From: Actinomyces radicidentis
Lineage (GTDB): Bacteria; Actinomycetota; Actinomycetes; Actinomycetales; Actinomycetaceae
NCBI RefSeq assembly: GCF_001553565.1
Contig: NZ_CP014228.1
Coordinates: 2,356,001-2,420,000, forward strand
Length of the DNA stretch: 64,000 bases
Reading direction: 5' to 3'
In this document: in pieces, positions 10,322-20,277 of the stretch
How the letters are laid out: every line of letters begins with the position of its first letter
Position numbering within the stretch: position 1 is the first letter of the stretch
Notes under the pieces: model-generated
Seen by the model: only the letters and a program-made list of their open reading frames with translations
What the model was told of the DNA's origin: nothing
Database searches by the model: none
Program-made: the position numbers and the translations under genes

Positions 10322-11446
10322 GTGCCCGTGCCGACCGCCCCGACCGAGACGTCCGGAGTCCTCACCCGAGCGAGCGCCAAGGAGATGCGCATCGCCGTGG
10401 GCAACACGCCGGCGCCCGTCGAGCAGACCGAGGCCTGGGAGCGCTTCGAGGGCTCGATGGGGCGCTCGCTCTTCGGCCGCTACGTCTACGTCGCCGACGG
10501 CAAGCCGACCGCCGCGGTCGCCCTGTACCGCTACGAGGTGCACGGGCAGCCCTTCCTGTGGGCCAAGCACGGGCCCGTCTGGCTCAAGGAGCAGACCCCC
10601 GAGCGCGAGGCCGAGCTGCGCGAGCTGCTCGTCGCAGAGGTCCGACGCCGCGAGCCCCGCACCGCCTTCATCCGGCTCCACGCCCGCTTCCAGGCGCCCG
10701 GCCTCCACGAGCTCCTCTCGACGATCACCTACGACCGCACCATCGTCATCGACCTCACGCCCGGCAGCCCCGAGGCCATCAGCGACGCCATGCCCAAGGA
10801 CGGACGCCGCGGCGTCCGCCGGGCCGAGCGCGTCGCCCGCGAGGCCGGCTGCACGATCGCCGAGGAGACCGGTCTCGACCGCGCCGCCTTCGACGAGGTC
10901 TACGAGGTCATGGTCGAGACCGCCCGCCGCGACGGCTTCCGCCCCCACCCGAGCGAGGTCTACTGGCGCCTCCTCACCGAGCTCGGCCCCGAGCACGCCC
11001 GGCTCTTCGTGCTGCGCAAGGACGGCGCGCCCCACGCCTGGGACCTCGTCACCGTCGTCGGTCGCCACGCCGTCGCCTACTACGGCGCCTCCTCGAACGA
11101 GTCGCGCGGCTTCCGCGCCGCCGAGGCCCTCGACTGGTTCGTCGCCTGCGCCCTGGCCGAGGAGGGCAAGGTCGGACTCGACCTCATGGGCGCCGAGTCC
11201 TCCCGGGTCCCCTACCTCTACAGCGTCGGCCGCTACAAGAAGCGCTTCGCCAAGCACGCCACGGAGGTCGACGGCGCCTGGGACCTCCCGGTGCGCCCCG
11301 CCCTCTACACGGGCATGGTCGCCGCGAAGCGGACCCGGGCCGCCCTGCGGCAGGAGGTCGCGCCGCGCGCCCGTGCCGGGGCCTCCGCGGCCACGGGGGC
11401 CCTCCGCGGCGCCGCGGGAGCCGTCGGGCGACGCCTCCGCGGCTGA
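10322..11446 (+). CDS. FemAB-like aminoacyltransferase (paralogue 3, divergent)
   Basis: The 374-residue protein belongs to the FemAB/MurM family: LFGRYVYVADGKPTAAVALY, FLWAKHGPVWL, TYDRTIVIDL, KDGRRGVRRAERVAREAG and a C-terminal GRYKKRFAKHATEVDGAWDLPV motif. It also has YYGASSNESRGFRA, a substrate-loop motif common in this family. It is more diverged than the two upstream copies and has its own 176-bp upstream region with an inverted repeat. The GTG at 10322 follows GAGGAGA. It probably adds a different residue in bridge synthesis, or acts at another step. The last 35 residues are Ala/Arg-rich. Confidence 0.85.
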   Translation: MPVPTAPTETSGVLTRASAKEMRIAVGNTPAPVEQTEAWERFEGSMGRSLFGRYVYVADGKPTAAVALYRYEVHGQPFLWAKHGPVWLKEQTPEREAELRELLVAEVRRREPRTAFIRLHARFQAPGLHELLSTITYDRTIVIDLTPGSPEAISDAMPKDGRRGVRRAERVAREAGCTIAEETGLDRAAFDEVYEVMVETARRDGFRPHPSEVYWRLLTELGPEHARLFVLRKDGAPHAWDLVTVVGRHAVAYYGASSNESRGFRAAEALDWFVACALAEEGKVGLDLMGAESSRVPYLYSVGRYKKRFAKHATEVDGAWDLPVRPALYTGMVAAKRTRAALRQEVAPRARAGASAATGALRGAAGAVGRRLRG

Positions 11447-11609
11447 GCGCCGCGGGTGACGGCGCCGCGGGCGGTGGAGCGGACCACCGGGGTGTGCCCG
11501 GCGCCTCCGAGACCGCACCCGGGCGGCCCCGGGGCCCGGCGGTAGAGTGGCGCGCGAAGAAGCGGGTGCACCAGTGCAGCGCCCCACCCCCACCACGCAG
11601 GAGAATCCC

Positions 11610-13655
11610 GTGCCATCTCAGCCCAGCACCGACATCACCCTCGACGGCGCCCCGCGCAGCATCGAGGAGGGCACCACCGGCACCGCGCTCTTCGAGGCGG
11701 ACCGGGACGTCGTCGCCATGAAGGTCGACGGCGAGCCCTGGGACCTCGCCCGCGAGGTGCCCGCCGGCGCCGTCGTCGAGCCCATCACGCTGGCCAGCGA
11801 GGACGGCCTCAACATCCTGCGCCACAGCGCCACCCACGTCATGGCCCAGGCCGTCCAGGAGATCTTCCCCGACGTCAACCTCGGCATCGGCCCCTTCATC
11901 ACCGACGGCTTCTACTACGACTTCGGCAACATCGACGCCGTCACGCCCGAGCTCCTCAAGGACATCGAGAAGCGCATGAAGCGCATCGTCAAGGAGGGGC
12001 AGTCCTTCGTCCGCCGCGACATCTCCGAGGAGGAGGGACAGACCGAGCTCGCCGACCAGCCCTACAAGCTCGAGCTCATCACCACCAAGGGCAAGGGCGC
12101 CGAGACCTCCGCCTCCGTCGAGGTCGGCGAGTCCGGCCTCACCATCTACGACAACGTCCGACGCAACGGCGAGGTCGCCTGGAAGGACCTGTGCCGCGGC
12201 CCCCACCTGCCCTCCACCAGGCTCATCGGCAACGGCTTCGCCCTCACCAAGTCCTCCTCCGCGTACTGGAAGGGCGACCAGTCGGGCGACTCGCTCCAGC
12301 GCATCTACGGCACCGCCTGGGCCTCCAAGGACGACCTCAAGGCCTACCAGAACCGCATGGCCGAGGCCGCCCGCCGCGACCACCGCAAGCTCGGCGCCGA
12401 GCTCGACCTCTTCTCCTTCCCGGAGGAGATCGGCCCCGGCCTCGTCGTCTTCCACCCCAAGGGCGGCATCCTGCGCCACGAGATCGAGCAGTACGTCATC
12501 AAGCGCCACGAGGAGGCCGGCTTCGACTTCGTCCACACGCCGGAGATCTCCAAGGGCAACCTCTTCCACACCTCGGGCCACCTGCCCTACTACGCGGACA
12601 CGATGTTCCCGCCCATGAACGTGGACGAGGAGACCGACGCCGAGGGCAACGTCACCAGGGCCGGCCAGGAGTACTACCTCAAGGCCATGAACTGCCCCAT
12701 GCACAACCTCATCTTCCGCGCCCGCGGCCGCTCCTACCGCGAGCTGCCCCTGCGCTTCTTCGAGATGGGCCACGACTACCGCTACGAGAAGTCCGGCGTC
12801 GTCCACGGCCTGACCCGCATGCGCGGCTTCACCCAGGACGACTCCCACACCTACTGCACCCGCGAGCAGGCCCCCGAGGAGATCCGCAAGCAGATCGAGT
12901 TCTTCATCTCGATCCTCCAGGCCTTCGGTCTCAACGACTTCTACCTCGAGCTGTCCACCCGCGACACCGACGGCGCCCACAAGGACAAGTTCATCGGCTC
13001 CGACGAGGACTGGGAGGTCGCCACCCGCACCCTGGAGGAGGTCTGCACCTCCACCGGCCTCGACCTCGTCCCCGACCCGGGCGGCGCCGCCTTCTACGGC
13101 CCCAAGGTCTCCGTCCAGGCCCGCGACGCCATCGGCCGCACCTGGCAGATGTCGACCATCCAGTACGACTTCAACCAGCCCGAGCGCTTCGACCTCGAGT
13201 ACACCGCGGCCGACGGCACCCACCAGCGCCCGATCATGCTGCACTCCGCCAAACTCGGGAGCGTCGAGCGCTTCATCGGCGTCCTCACCGAGCACTACGC
13301 CGGAGCCTTCCCGGCCTGGCTCGCCCCCGTCCAGGTGCGCCTCGTCCCGGTCGCCGAGGCCTTCGACGAGTACGTCACGCAGGTGGCCGAGAGGCTTCGC
13401 GCGCGCGGCGTCCGCGTCGAGACCGACCTCTCCGACGACCGCTTCGGCAAGAAGATCCGCAACGCCTCCAAGGAGAAGGTGCCCTTCACCCTCATCGCCG
13501 GCGGCGACGACGTCGACGCGGGGGCCGTCTCCTTCCGCTTCCGCGACGGCTCCCAGGTCAACCAGGTGCCCGTCGACGAGGCGATCGAGCACATCACCCG
13601 CGTCATCGCCGAGCGCGTCAACGACCCGGCGGGGGAGAAGCCGGTCCGTGACTGA
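11610..13655 (+). CDS. thrS: Threonine--tRNA ligase
   Basis: ThrRS charges tRNA-Thr. The 681-residue class II synthetase has an N-terminal TGS domain ([20 protein letters not shown]), the editing domain with HSATHVMAQ (HxxxH), the catalytic core with [29 protein letters not shown] and [16 protein letters not shown], and a C-terminal anticodon-binding domain ([16 protein letters not shown]). I chose the GTG at 11610 because AGGAGA lies 5 nt upstream; the frame is open from 11547. A -10-like TAGAGT is at 11543-11548. It begins the conserved actinobacterial thrS - HIT - pgsA - patA - pimA run. Confidence 0.97.
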   Translation: MPSQPSTDITLDGAPRSIEEGTTGTALFEADRDVVAMKVDGEPWDLAREVPAGAVVEPITLASEDGLNILRHSATHVMAQAVQEIFPDVNLGIGPFITDGFYYDFGNIDAVTPELLKDIEKRMKRIVKEGQSFVRRDISEEEGQTELADQPYKLELITTKGKGAETSASVEVGESGLTIYDNVRRNGEVAWKDLCRGPHLPSTRLIGNGFALTKSSSAYWKGDQSGDSLQRIYGTAWASKDDLKAYQNRMAEAARRDHRKLGAELDLFSFPEEIGPGLVVFHPKGGILRHEIEQYVIKRHEEAGFDFVHTPEISKGNLFHTSGHLPYYADTMFPPMNVDEETDAEGNVTRAGQEYYLKAMNCPMHNLIFRARGRSYRELPLRFFEMGHDYRYEKSGVVHGLTRMRGFTQDDSHTYCTREQAPEEIRKQIEFFISILQAFGLNDFYLELSTRDTDGAHKDKFIGSDEDWEVATRTLEEVCTSTGLDLVPDPGGAAFYGPKVSVQARDAIGRTWQMSTIQYDFNQPERFDLEYTAADGTHQRPIMLHSAKLGSVERFIGVLTEHYAGAFPAWLAPVQVRLVPVAEAFDEYVTQVAERLRARGVRVETDLSDDRFGKKIRNASKEKVPFTLIAGGDDVDAGAVSFRFRDGSQVNQVPVDEAIEHITRVIAERVNDPAGEKPVRD

Positions 13656-14316
13656 CAGGTCTGACAGCACGGGCAGCGCCACCGGCGCCCGGCCCCGCGA
13701 CCTCGAGCACGTCCAGGGCGCCGTCCTGGACGGGCCCGACGGCCCCGTCACGGTCGAGGCCCCCTTCCAGCACGCCGACGCGCCCGACCCCTTCGAACGC
13801 CTGTGGACGCCGCACCGCATGGTCTACGTCGGCGGGCAGGACAAGCCCAAGGACTCCTCGTCCTCGCAGTGCCCCTTCTGCGCGGCTCCCGACCGCGAGG
13901 ACGAGGACGCACTCATCGTCCACCGCGGCGAGCACGCCTACGTGCTCATGAACCTCTACCCGTACAACACGGGCCACCTGCTCGTGTGCCCCTACCGCCA
14001 CGTGTCCGACTGGACCGAGGCGAGCGAGGGCGAGCGGGTCGAGATCGGGCGGCTCACCGCCCGCGCCATGGAGGTCGTCCGCGCCGTCTGCCACCCGCAC
14101 GGCTTCAACCTGGGCATGAACCAGGGAGAGGTCGCCGGAGCCGGCATCGCCGCCCACCTCCACCAGCACGTCGTGCCCCGCTGGACGGGGGACGCCAACT
14201 TCATGCCCATCATCGGACGGACCAAGCCGGTGCCCCAGCTCCTCGGCGACCAGCGCGACGTGCTGGCCGCGGCCTGGGACTCCGCGCCCACGGGCCTGGA
14301 GGCCGACGAGCGCTGA
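13648..14316 (+). CDS. HIT-family nucleotide phosphorylase/hydrolase (Ap4A phosphorylase-like)
   Basis: HIT proteins act on dinucleoside polyphosphates or nucleotidyl conjugates. The 222-residue protein has the histidine triad HLHQHVV near residue 172 and CPFCAAP near residue 67, and matches the actinobacterial protein that always follows thrS; its M. tuberculosis relative (Rv2613c) is an Ap4A phosphorylase. The GTG start overlaps the end of thrS by 8 nt, so the two are coupled. A link to ThrRS is attractive, since synthetases make Ap4A as a by-product, but that is inference. Confidence 0.9.
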   Translation: MTDRSDSTGSATGARPRDLEHVQGAVLDGPDGPVTVEAPFQHADAPDPFERLWTPHRMVYVGGQDKPKDSSSSQCPFCAAPDREDEDALIVHRGEHAYVLMNLYPYNTGHLLVCPYRHVSDWTEASEGERVEIGRLTARAMEVVRAVCHPHGFNLGMNQGEVAGAGIAAHLHQHVVPRWTGDANFMPIIGRTKPVPQLLGDQRDVLAAAWDSAPTGLEADER

Positions 14317-14443
14317 CGCCGGTCCCGTGCCCCGGCACGGCGAACCGGCGCCCGGCGCCGACGGAACCCCGAAGCCCCGCCGGGCGGTCCGCCGCCCGGC
14401 ACCCCTGGTCCACCGGTCCCCGAACCCCGATCCTGAGGAAGAG

Positions 14444-15094
14444 ATGCTCGGACAGCACGGCCGCGGCCTCACCAAGGCCCTGTTCACCAAGCCCGCCCTG
14501 GCCATGGCCAAGGTCGGCATCACCCCCAACATGCTCACCGTCGGCGGGACCGTCGCCTCCGTCGCCGTCGCCGTCCTCACCCTCCCGCAGGGCCGCTTCG
14601 TCCTCGGGCCGGTCCTCATGGTGCTCGTCCTCATCGGCGACTCCTTCGACGGGATCCTCGCCCGCGCCACCGGACGCACGAGCCAGTTCGGGGCCTTCCT
14701 CGACTCGACGATGGACCGGCTCGCCGACGGAACCGTCTTCGGCTCCCTCACCGTCTGGGCGGCCCTCCACATGGTCCCCGGGTGCCTGCGCACCTGGACC
14801 GTCGCCCTGGCCGCCTGCAGCGTCGTCCTCGCCGCCGCCGTCCCCTACGCCCGCGCCCGCGCCGAGTCCGTCGGCGCCACCGCCTCCGTCGGCATCGCCG
14901 AGCGCACCGACCGCCTCGTCGTCGGCCTCGCCGCGACCTTCCTCGTCGGCCTCGGCGCGCCCACCTGGTTCCTCACCGCGGGCCTCGCCATCGTGGCCGC
15001 CGCCTCCCTCATCACCGTCATCCAGCGCGTCCTCACGGTCCGCACCCAGGTCCTGGCCCGCGAGGCCGCCGAGCGCGCCCGGGGCGAGCAGTGA
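14444..15094 (+). CDS. pgsA: CDP-alcohol phosphatidyltransferase, likely phosphatidylinositol phosphate synthase
   Basis: The enzyme moves a phosphatidyl group from CDP-diacylglycerol to an alcohol. In actinobacteria at this locus the product is phosphatidylinositol-phosphate, the base of PIM glycolipids. The 216-residue membrane protein carries the full family motif (D-G-x2-A-R-x8-G-x3-D-x3-D) in the segment beginning DSFDGILARATGR (about residue 66) and ending FLDSTMDRLAD, with several membrane helices. GAGGAAG precedes the ATG; the frame is open from 14327 but that extension is Pro/Arg-rich. It overlaps the next gene (GTGA). Confidence 0.92.
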   Translation: MLGQHGRGLTKALFTKPALAMAKVGITPNMLTVGGTVASVAVAVLTLPQGRFVLGPVLMVLVLIGDSFDGILARATGRTSQFGAFLDSTMDRLADGTVFGSLTVWAALHMVPGCLRTWTVALAACSVVLAAAVPYARARAESVGATASVGIAERTDRLVVGLAATFLVGLGAPTWFLTAGLAIVAAASLITVIQRVLTVRTQVLAREAAERARGEQ

Positions 15095-16116
15095 GGCGGC
15101 CCGGCGTCGACGACGTCTACCGCTTCGCGTGGCGCAACGTCCGCCGCCTGCCCGCACCGGTCGGCTACGGGCTCTTCCACCTCGCCGGCGACGCCGCCTG
15201 GGCGGTCCAGCGCGTCACCCGCTCGAGCACCGGCGTCGGCCAGCTGCGCCGCAACCTCGCCCACCTCCTGCCGGAGGGCACGAGCGAGCGCACGCTCTCC
15301 TTCACGACGCGCGCCGGCATGCGCTCGTACATGCGCTACTTCTACGAGGCCTTCGCCCTGCCGGGGCTCAGCCGGGACCAGCTCATGGCCCGCGTGCGCC
15401 CCGACGTCGACCCCGCCGTCTGGGAGGCCGTCGCGAAGGGCTCGATCGTCATCGCCCTGCCGCACATGGGCAACTGGGACCTCGTCGGCGCCTGGGGGAG
15501 CGAGAGGCTCGCGCAGGTCCTCACCGTCGCCGAGCGCCTCGAGCCGGAGGACCTCTTCGAGCAGTTCGTCGAGTTCCGCGAGGGCCTCGGCATGCGCATC
15601 ATCGGCCAGGCCAAGGGGGAGAAGGTCTTCGAGCGCCTCGTCGCCGCCGCCCGCGAGGACCGCTACGTCATCCCGCTCCTCGCCGACCGTGACCTGTCCT
15701 CCTCCGGCATCGAGGCTCCCCTCGGTGGGGCGCCCGCGCACGTCGCCGCCGGTCCGGCCGCGCTGGCCGAGCGCCTCGGCGTCCCCCTCTTCACCGCCTC
15801 GGTCGCCTACGAGCGCCTCACCGGCGAGCGCCGACGCGCCGCCGGAGGCCCCTGGGGCGTCGTCCTCACCATCCGCCCGGTCCCCGCGCCCGAGGGCCTC
15901 ACGGGACGGGGGAAGGTCGCCGCGTGGACGCGCGCATGGGTGGCCGACCTCGGCCCGCGCATCGCGGAGCACGCCCAGGACTGGCACATGCTCCAGCCCG
16001 TCTTCGACGCCGACCTCGACCAGGAGCGCCTCGCCCGCCGCCGCGCCCGCGAGGCCGCCGAGGAGGACGCCCCGGCAGCCGCCGTCACCACCGCCGCAGG
16101 GGAGGGACGCGCATGA
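15091..16116 (+). CDS. Phosphatidylinositol mannoside acyltransferase (LpxL/HtrB family)
   Basis: This family transfers a fatty acyl chain to a sugar. In the thrS-pgsA-pimA run it corresponds to PatA (Rv2611c-like), which acylates the first mannose of PIM at the inner face of the membrane. The 341-residue protein has the HxxxxD catalytic motif in LPHMGNWDLVGAWG (about residue 126), FREGLGMRIIGQAKG and a conserved LLADRDLSSSGIEAPLGG segment. The GTG start at 15091 overlaps the pgsA stop (GTGA) and its own stop overlaps pimA (ATGA), so three lipid genes are translationally linked. Confidence 0.9.
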   Translation: MRRPGVDDVYRFAWRNVRRLPAPVGYGLFHLAGDAAWAVQRVTRSSTGVGQLRRNLAHLLPEGTSERTLSFTTRAGMRSYMRYFYEAFALPGLSRDQLMARVRPDVDPAVWEAVAKGSIVIALPHMGNWDLVGAWGSERLAQVLTVAERLEPEDLFEQFVEFREGLGMRIIGQAKGEKVFERLVAAAREDRYVIPLLADRDLSSSGIEAPLGGAPAHVAAGPAALAERLGVPLFTASVAYERLTGERRRAAGGPWGVVLTIRPVPAPEGLTGRGKVAAWTRAWVADLGPRIAEHAQDWHMLQPVFDADLDQERLARRRAREAAEEDAPAAAVTTAAGEGRA

Positions 16117-17300
16117 GGATCGGCATCGTCTGCCCCTACTCCCTCGACGCCCACGGCGGCGTCCAGGTCCACGTCCTCGAGCTCGCCGCCGAGCTGCGCG
16201 GCCGTGGCCACGACGTCCAGGTCCTCGCGCCCGCCTCCAGCGTCGAGGGCTACCCGGAGTGGGTGACCAGCGCCGGCGACTCCGTCGCCATCCCGTACAA
16301 CGGCTCCATCGCGCGCCTCAACTTCGGTGCGGCCGTCGCCCGCCGCGCCCGCCGGTGGCTCGAGGCCCACGACTTCGACCTCGTCCACATCCACGAGCCG
16401 ATCACCCCGAGCGTCGGCCTCCTCGTCCTCCAGGCTGCGGACTGCCCGCTCGTCGGGACCTTCCACTCGGCGATGGAACGCTCGCTCGCCCGCGAGCTCC
16501 TCTCGCCCGCCACCGGCCAGTGGGTCGAGCGCCTCACCGCGCGCATCGCCGTCTCTGAGGAGGCGCGCCGGACCCTCATCCAGTACCACGGCGGCGACGC
16601 CGTCGTCATCCCCAACGGAGTCAACGTCGCCCCCTTCCGGGCCGCGCGCAGCGACGACCCGCGCTTCGCCGGCACCCCCGAGGCGCCCACCATCTCCTTC
16701 CTCGGCCGCGTCGACGAGCCCCGCAAGGGCCTCCAGGTCCTCGCCGAGGCCGTCCCGGCCGTCCTCGAGGCACTGCCCGGCGCCCGCTTCCTCATCGCGG
16801 GCCGCGGCGAGGCCGGCGAGCAGCGCCGCGAGCTCGCCCGCTTCGGCGACCGCGTCGCCTTCCTCGGCGGCGTCTCCGACGAGGACAAGGCGGCGCTCCT
16901 GGCCTCCTCGAGCGTCTACGTCGCCCCGCAGACCGGCGGCGAGTCCTTCGGCATCGTCCTCGTTGAGGCCATGGCCGCCGGCACCCACGTCGTCGCCAGC
17001 GACCTCACCGCCTTCTCCGACGTCCTCGGCGGCGGCCGCTACGGAGCCCTCTTCCACAACGAGGACGGCGCCGACCTCGCCCGGGCGATCATCGAGACCC
17101 TCACCGACCACGAGGCAGCGGAGACCCGCCGCGCCGCGGCCACCGCCGTCGTCGGCCAGTACGACTGGTCGACCGTCACCGACCGGGTCCTCGACGTCTA
17201 CGACATGGCCCTGTCCATCGCGCACACCCGCGTCAACGTGGCCCCCGGCGGCCTCACGATGATGGGGCGGCTGCGCAGCGTCCGCGAGGAGGGCTCATGA
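16113..17300 (+). CDS. pimA: Phosphatidylinositol alpha-mannosyltransferase (GT4)
   Basis: PimA adds the first mannose from GDP-mannose to phosphatidylinositol on the cytoplasmic face. The 395-residue GT-B glycosyltransferase has the N-terminal motif IGIVCPYSLDAHGGVQVHVL, VHIHEPITPSVG, FHSAMERS, IPNGVNV, FLGRVDEPRKGLQVL and the E-x7-E donor-binding region ESFGIVLVEAMAAG. The chosen ATG overlaps the upstream stop (ATGA). An upstream open frame back to 15924 is antisense-like noise. It belongs to the pgsA-patA-pimA set. Confidence 0.92.
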   Translation: MRIGIVCPYSLDAHGGVQVHVLELAAELRGRGHDVQVLAPASSVEGYPEWVTSAGDSVAIPYNGSIARLNFGAAVARRARRWLEAHDFDLVHIHEPITPSVGLLVLQAADCPLVGTFHSAMERSLARELLSPATGQWVERLTARIAVSEEARRTLIQYHGGDAVVIPNGVNVAPFRAARSDDPRFAGTPEAPTISFLGRVDEPRKGLQVLAEAVPAVLEALPGARFLIAGRGEAGEQRRELARFGDRVAFLGGVSDEDKAALLASSSVYVAPQTGGESFGIVLVEAMAAGTHVVASDLTAFSDVLGGGRYGALFHNEDGADLARAIIETLTDHEAAETRRAAATAVVGQYDWSTVTDRVLDVYDMALSIAHTRVNVAPGGLTMMGRLRSVREEGS

Positions 17301-18037
17301 CCACCGCGACCGCAGCGGCCTCCCTGACCGCCCTCGCCGCCCCCACCGTGACGGACCTCGCGCCCGCCCGGGCGCTGCCCGCGGTCGTGGCGGCGCAGGA
17401 CGAGCTGCGATCCGGACCCTTCACCGGGCCCTGGGCCTGGACCACTATCGTCGCGCTCGTCGTCGTCCTCGTCGTCGCCCTCGGCTGGATCCTCTACGCC
17501 CGCGCCGTGCGCGTCGACCGCCTGCACCGCCAGGTCCTCGGAGCGCGCGCCACCCTCGAGGCCGAGCTCACCCACCGCGCCCAGGCCGCCGCCGAGCTCG
17601 CGGCCTCCGGAGCCCTCGATCCCGCCAGCGCCCTGCTCCTGTCCCGGGCGGCGCACGACGCCCTCGAGGCCGAGGGCCCCGTCGTCGACGACTGCCTCGA
17701 CCCAGACGAGCGCGGGGGAGCGCACCCCGCCCGGCCCCGCGCCCTCATCGAGTCCGACCTCACCCGCGTCATCCGCGCCGTCGCCCACGAGGGCGCCCGC
17801 GCCGAGCTGGCCGAGGGCCCCGTCGGCGCCGACTGCCTCGCCCGCCTCGACCGCGCCTCCTACCGGCTCGGCCTGGCGCGCCGCTTCCACAACATCCACG
17901 TCGCCGAGGCGCGGCGCCTCCGGGCCCGCCCGGGCGTGCGGCTCCTCCACCTCGCCGGCAGCGCGCCGCTGCCCGCGACCTTCGACATTGACGACGACGC
18001 CACCGCCCCCGTGACCGGGAAGGACGACGACGCATGA
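17297..18037 (+). CDS. Membrane-anchored LemA-like protein of unknown function
   Basis: The 246-residue protein has an N-terminal Ala/Thr-rich region, one clear membrane segment (TTIVALVVVLVVALGWILY, about residues 49-67) and a helical soluble domain starting RVDRLHRQVLGARATLEAEL. That arrangement and the heptad-like start resemble LemA proteins, and the actinobacterial homologue following pimA is usually hypothetical. The C-terminus is acidic. It overlaps pimA (ATGA) and the PrsW gene (ATGA), so it is part of the same transcript. I cannot assign a function. Confidence 0.8.
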   Translation: MTTATAAASLTALAAPTVTDLAPARALPAVVAAQDELRSGPFTGPWAWTTIVALVVVLVVALGWILYARAVRVDRLHRQVLGARATLEAELTHRAQAAAELAASGALDPASALLLSRAAHDALEAEGPVVDDCLDPDERGGAHPARPRALIESDLTRVIRAVAHEGARAELAEGPVGADCLARLDRASYRLGLARRFHNIHVAEARRLRARPGVRLLHLAGSAPLPATFDIDDDATAPVTGKDDDA

Positions 18038-19251
18038 GCAACCCCAGCGGCCCCTCGACGGGCACAGGAGGGTGGGCCCCCAGGCCCGGGTACCAGCGCG
18101 GAGGCCTCGCCCCGGCCGGAGCCCCGTCGACGGGCGCACCCGCGGCCTCCCCGGCACCCGGCTGGGCCGCCCCGCTGACCCGCCACCGCCGTCGCGGAGA
18201 CGTCGCCAAGTACGTCATCGCCGTCGTCGGCGGCCTCGGCCTGCTCATCATGCTCGGCCTCACAGCCATGAACGCGGGCGGCTCGAGCCACGTGCTCCTG
18301 CCGATCGCCCTCGCGGTCATCCCGCTCGTCATCGTGCTCGCGGCCGTCTTCTGGATCGACCGCTGGGAGCCCGAGCCCTTCGGCGTGCTCCTGGCCGCCT
18401 TCCTGTGGGGCGCCGGCGTCGCGACCCTCATCTCGCTCGTCGTCAACACGACGGCCTCCGTGCTCGTCGCCTCCTCGACCGGCGACCCCTCGGGCGGCGA
18501 GCTTGTCTCCGCGGTCGTCTCCGCGCCCTTCATCGAGGAGTCCACCAAGGGCCTCGGCGTCCTCATCATCTACCTCATCTGGCGGCGCACCTTCAACGGG
18601 CCCGTCGACGGCATCGTCTACGCCGCCGTCGTCGCCGGCGGCTTCGCCTTCGCCGAGAACGTCCTCTACTTCGTTCAGTACTCCGACTCCCTCATGCAGA
18701 CCTTCCTCATGAGGGCCGTGTTCTCGCCCTTCGCGCACGTCACCTTCACCGCGTGCACAGGCCTGGCCATCGGGGCGAGCTCGCGCATGCGCTCCCGGCT
18801 CGCCTGGCTGTGGATGACCCCCATCGGGCTCGTCGCCGCGATGATCCTCCACGCCTTCTGGAACGGCGTCATCTCGGTTGCCCCCGGGCTCTACCTCCTC
18901 GTCGAGGTCCCCTTCTTCCTCGCCTGCGTCGCGCTCGTCATCTGGCTGCGTTGGAGCGAGCGGATGACGATGCGCCAGCGGCTCATGGACTACGCCCGGG
19001 CCGGCTGGTTCGACCCCGCCGAGATCACCATGCTCACCACCGGCTCCGGACGCTCGGCCGCCCGCCGCTGGGCCAGGGGGCGCGGCCCCGTCGCCGCCGG
19101 CGCGATGAAGGAGTTCCAGACCGCGACGGCGGCCCTGGCCCAGCTGCGCCAGCAGGGCCTCGACGGACACGCCGAGGCCGACTACGCGAGCACCGAGAAC
19201 GAGCTGCTCAGCACCATCGCGACCTCCCGGCGCACCTTCCTCGGGCGCTGA
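18034..19251 (+). CDS. PrsW-family intramembrane metalloprotease
   Basis: PrsW proteases cleave membrane-embedded anti-sigma factors or process membrane proteins. The 405-residue protein has a Gly/Pro-rich cytosolic N-terminus (about 65 residues), then multiple helices with the family motifs: APFIEESTKGLG (E-E-x2-K), AFAENVLYF, a conserved His in FSPFAHVTFTACTG and ILHAFWNG. The C-terminal about 100 residues are soluble and basic. The substrate is unknown; position beside PIM synthesis hints at envelope maintenance. It overlaps the preceding gene (ATGA). Confidence 0.9.
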   Translation: MSNPSGPSTGTGGWAPRPGYQRGGLAPAGAPSTGAPAASPAPGWAAPLTRHRRRGDVAKYVIAVVGGLGLLIMLGLTAMNAGGSSHVLLPIALAVIPLVIVLAAVFWIDRWEPEPFGVLLAAFLWGAGVATLISLVVNTTASVLVASSTGDPSGGELVSAVVSAPFIEESTKGLGVLIIYLIWRRTFNGPVDGIVYAAVVAGGFAFAENVLYFVQYSDSLMQTFLMRAVFSPFAHVTFTACTGLAIGASSRMRSRLAWLWMTPIGLVAAMILHAFWNGVISVAPGLYLLVEVPFFLACVALVIWLRWSERMTMRQRLMDYARAGWFDPAEITMLTTGSGRSAARRWARGRGPVAAGAMKEFQTATAALAQLRQQGLDGHAEADYASTENELLSTIATSRRTFLGR

Positions 19252-19297
19252 GGTCCCGCTGGCCGACCCGGCCGCGGGCGTGCCGGGACCACTGGCG

Positions 19298-19303
19298 TAG
19301 AGT
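19298..19303 (+). promoter_or_regulatory. Candidate -10 box upstream of pdxS
   Basis: TAGAGT at 19298-19303 matches the TAnnnT pattern seen before several genes here (thrS, yajC, yebC). It would give a leader of about 60 nt for pdxS. No convincing -35 is visible. Confidence 0.35.
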
Positions 19304-19368
19304 CGATCGGGACGGGTCGCCGTACAACGGCGGGGGACACCCGCGGCGGGACCCGGCGGAGGATGAGC

Positions 19369-20277
19369 ATGACCGAGCAGACCACCACGACCGGCACGAC
19401 CACGGGCACCACGACCGTCAAACGCGGCATGGCGGACATGCTCAAGGGCGGCGTCATCATGGACGTCGTCACTCCCGAGCAGGCGAGGATCGCCGAGGAC
19501 GCGGGCGCCGTCGCCGTCATGGCGCTCGAGCGCGTGCCCGCCGACATCCGCGCGCAGGGCGGCGTGGCCCGCATGAGCGACCCCGACCTCATCGAGGGCA
19601 TCATCGACGCGGTCTCGATCCCCGTCATGGCCAAGGCCCGCATCGGCCACTTCGTCGAGGCGCAGGTCCTCCAGTCCCTCGGGGTCGACTACATCGACGA
19701 GTCGGAGGTCCTCACCCCGGCCGACTACTCGCACCACATCGACAAGCACGCCTTCACCGTGCCCTTCGTCTGCGGCGCGACCAACCTCGGCGAGGCGCTG
19801 CGCCGGATCACCGAGGGCGCCGCCATGATCCGCTCCAAGGGCGAGGCGGGCACCGGCGACGTCTCCAACGCCGTCACCCACATGCGCACCATCCGCGACG
19901 AGATCCGTCGCCTGGGCTCGCTGCCCGCCGACGAGCTCTACCTCGCGGCCAAGGAGCTGGGCGCGCCCTACGCCCTCGTCGAGGAGGTCGCCCGCACCGG
20001 CGCCCTCCCCGTCGTGCTCTTCACCGCTGGCGGCATCGCCACGCCCGCCGACGCCGCCATGATGATGCAGATGGGCGCCGAGGGCGTCTTCGTCGGCTCC
20101 GGGATCTTCAAGTCCGGGGACCCGGCAAAGAGGGCCGCCGCGATCGTCCGCGCGACCGCGCAGTTCGACGACCCGGCCGTCATCGCTGAGGTCTCGCGCG
20201 GCCTCGGCGAGGCGATGGTCGGCATCAACGTCGACGACCTCCCCGTCTCGCACCGCCTGGCGGAGCGCGGCTGGTGA
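19369..20277 (+). CDS. pdxS: Pyridoxal 5'-phosphate synthase, PdxS subunit
   Basis: PdxS condenses ribose 5-phosphate, glyceraldehyde 3-phosphate and ammonia to PLP, using ammonia from PdxT. The 302-residue barrel protein is strongly conserved: [61 protein letters not shown] and [18 protein letters not shown]. It has the catalytic lysines in VMAKARIGH and MIRSKGEAG. Two ATGs lie at 19363 and 19369; the second is preferred because GGAGG is directly against the first and 6 nt from the second. It is coupled to pdxT (GTGA). Confidence 0.97.
   Translation: MTEQTTTTGTTTGTTTVKRGMADMLKGGVIMDVVTPEQARIAEDAGAVAVMALERVPADIRAQGGVARMSDPDLIEGIIDAVSIPVMAKARIGHFVEAQVLQSLGVDYIDESEVLTPADYSHHIDKHAFTVPFVCGATNLGEALRRITEGAAMIRSKGEAGTGDVSNAVTHMRTIRDEIRRLGSLPADELYLAAKELGAPYALVEEVARTGALPVVLFTAGGIATPADAAMMMQMGAEGVFVGSGIFKSGDPAKRAAAIVRATAQFDDPAVIAEVSRGLGEAMVGINVDDLPVSHRLAERGW

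Noticed and set aside
11447..11609. T-box riboswitch before thrS
   Set aside because: The 163-bp region has no recognisable T-box sequence or specifier loop. Only a -10-like TAGAGT is visible.
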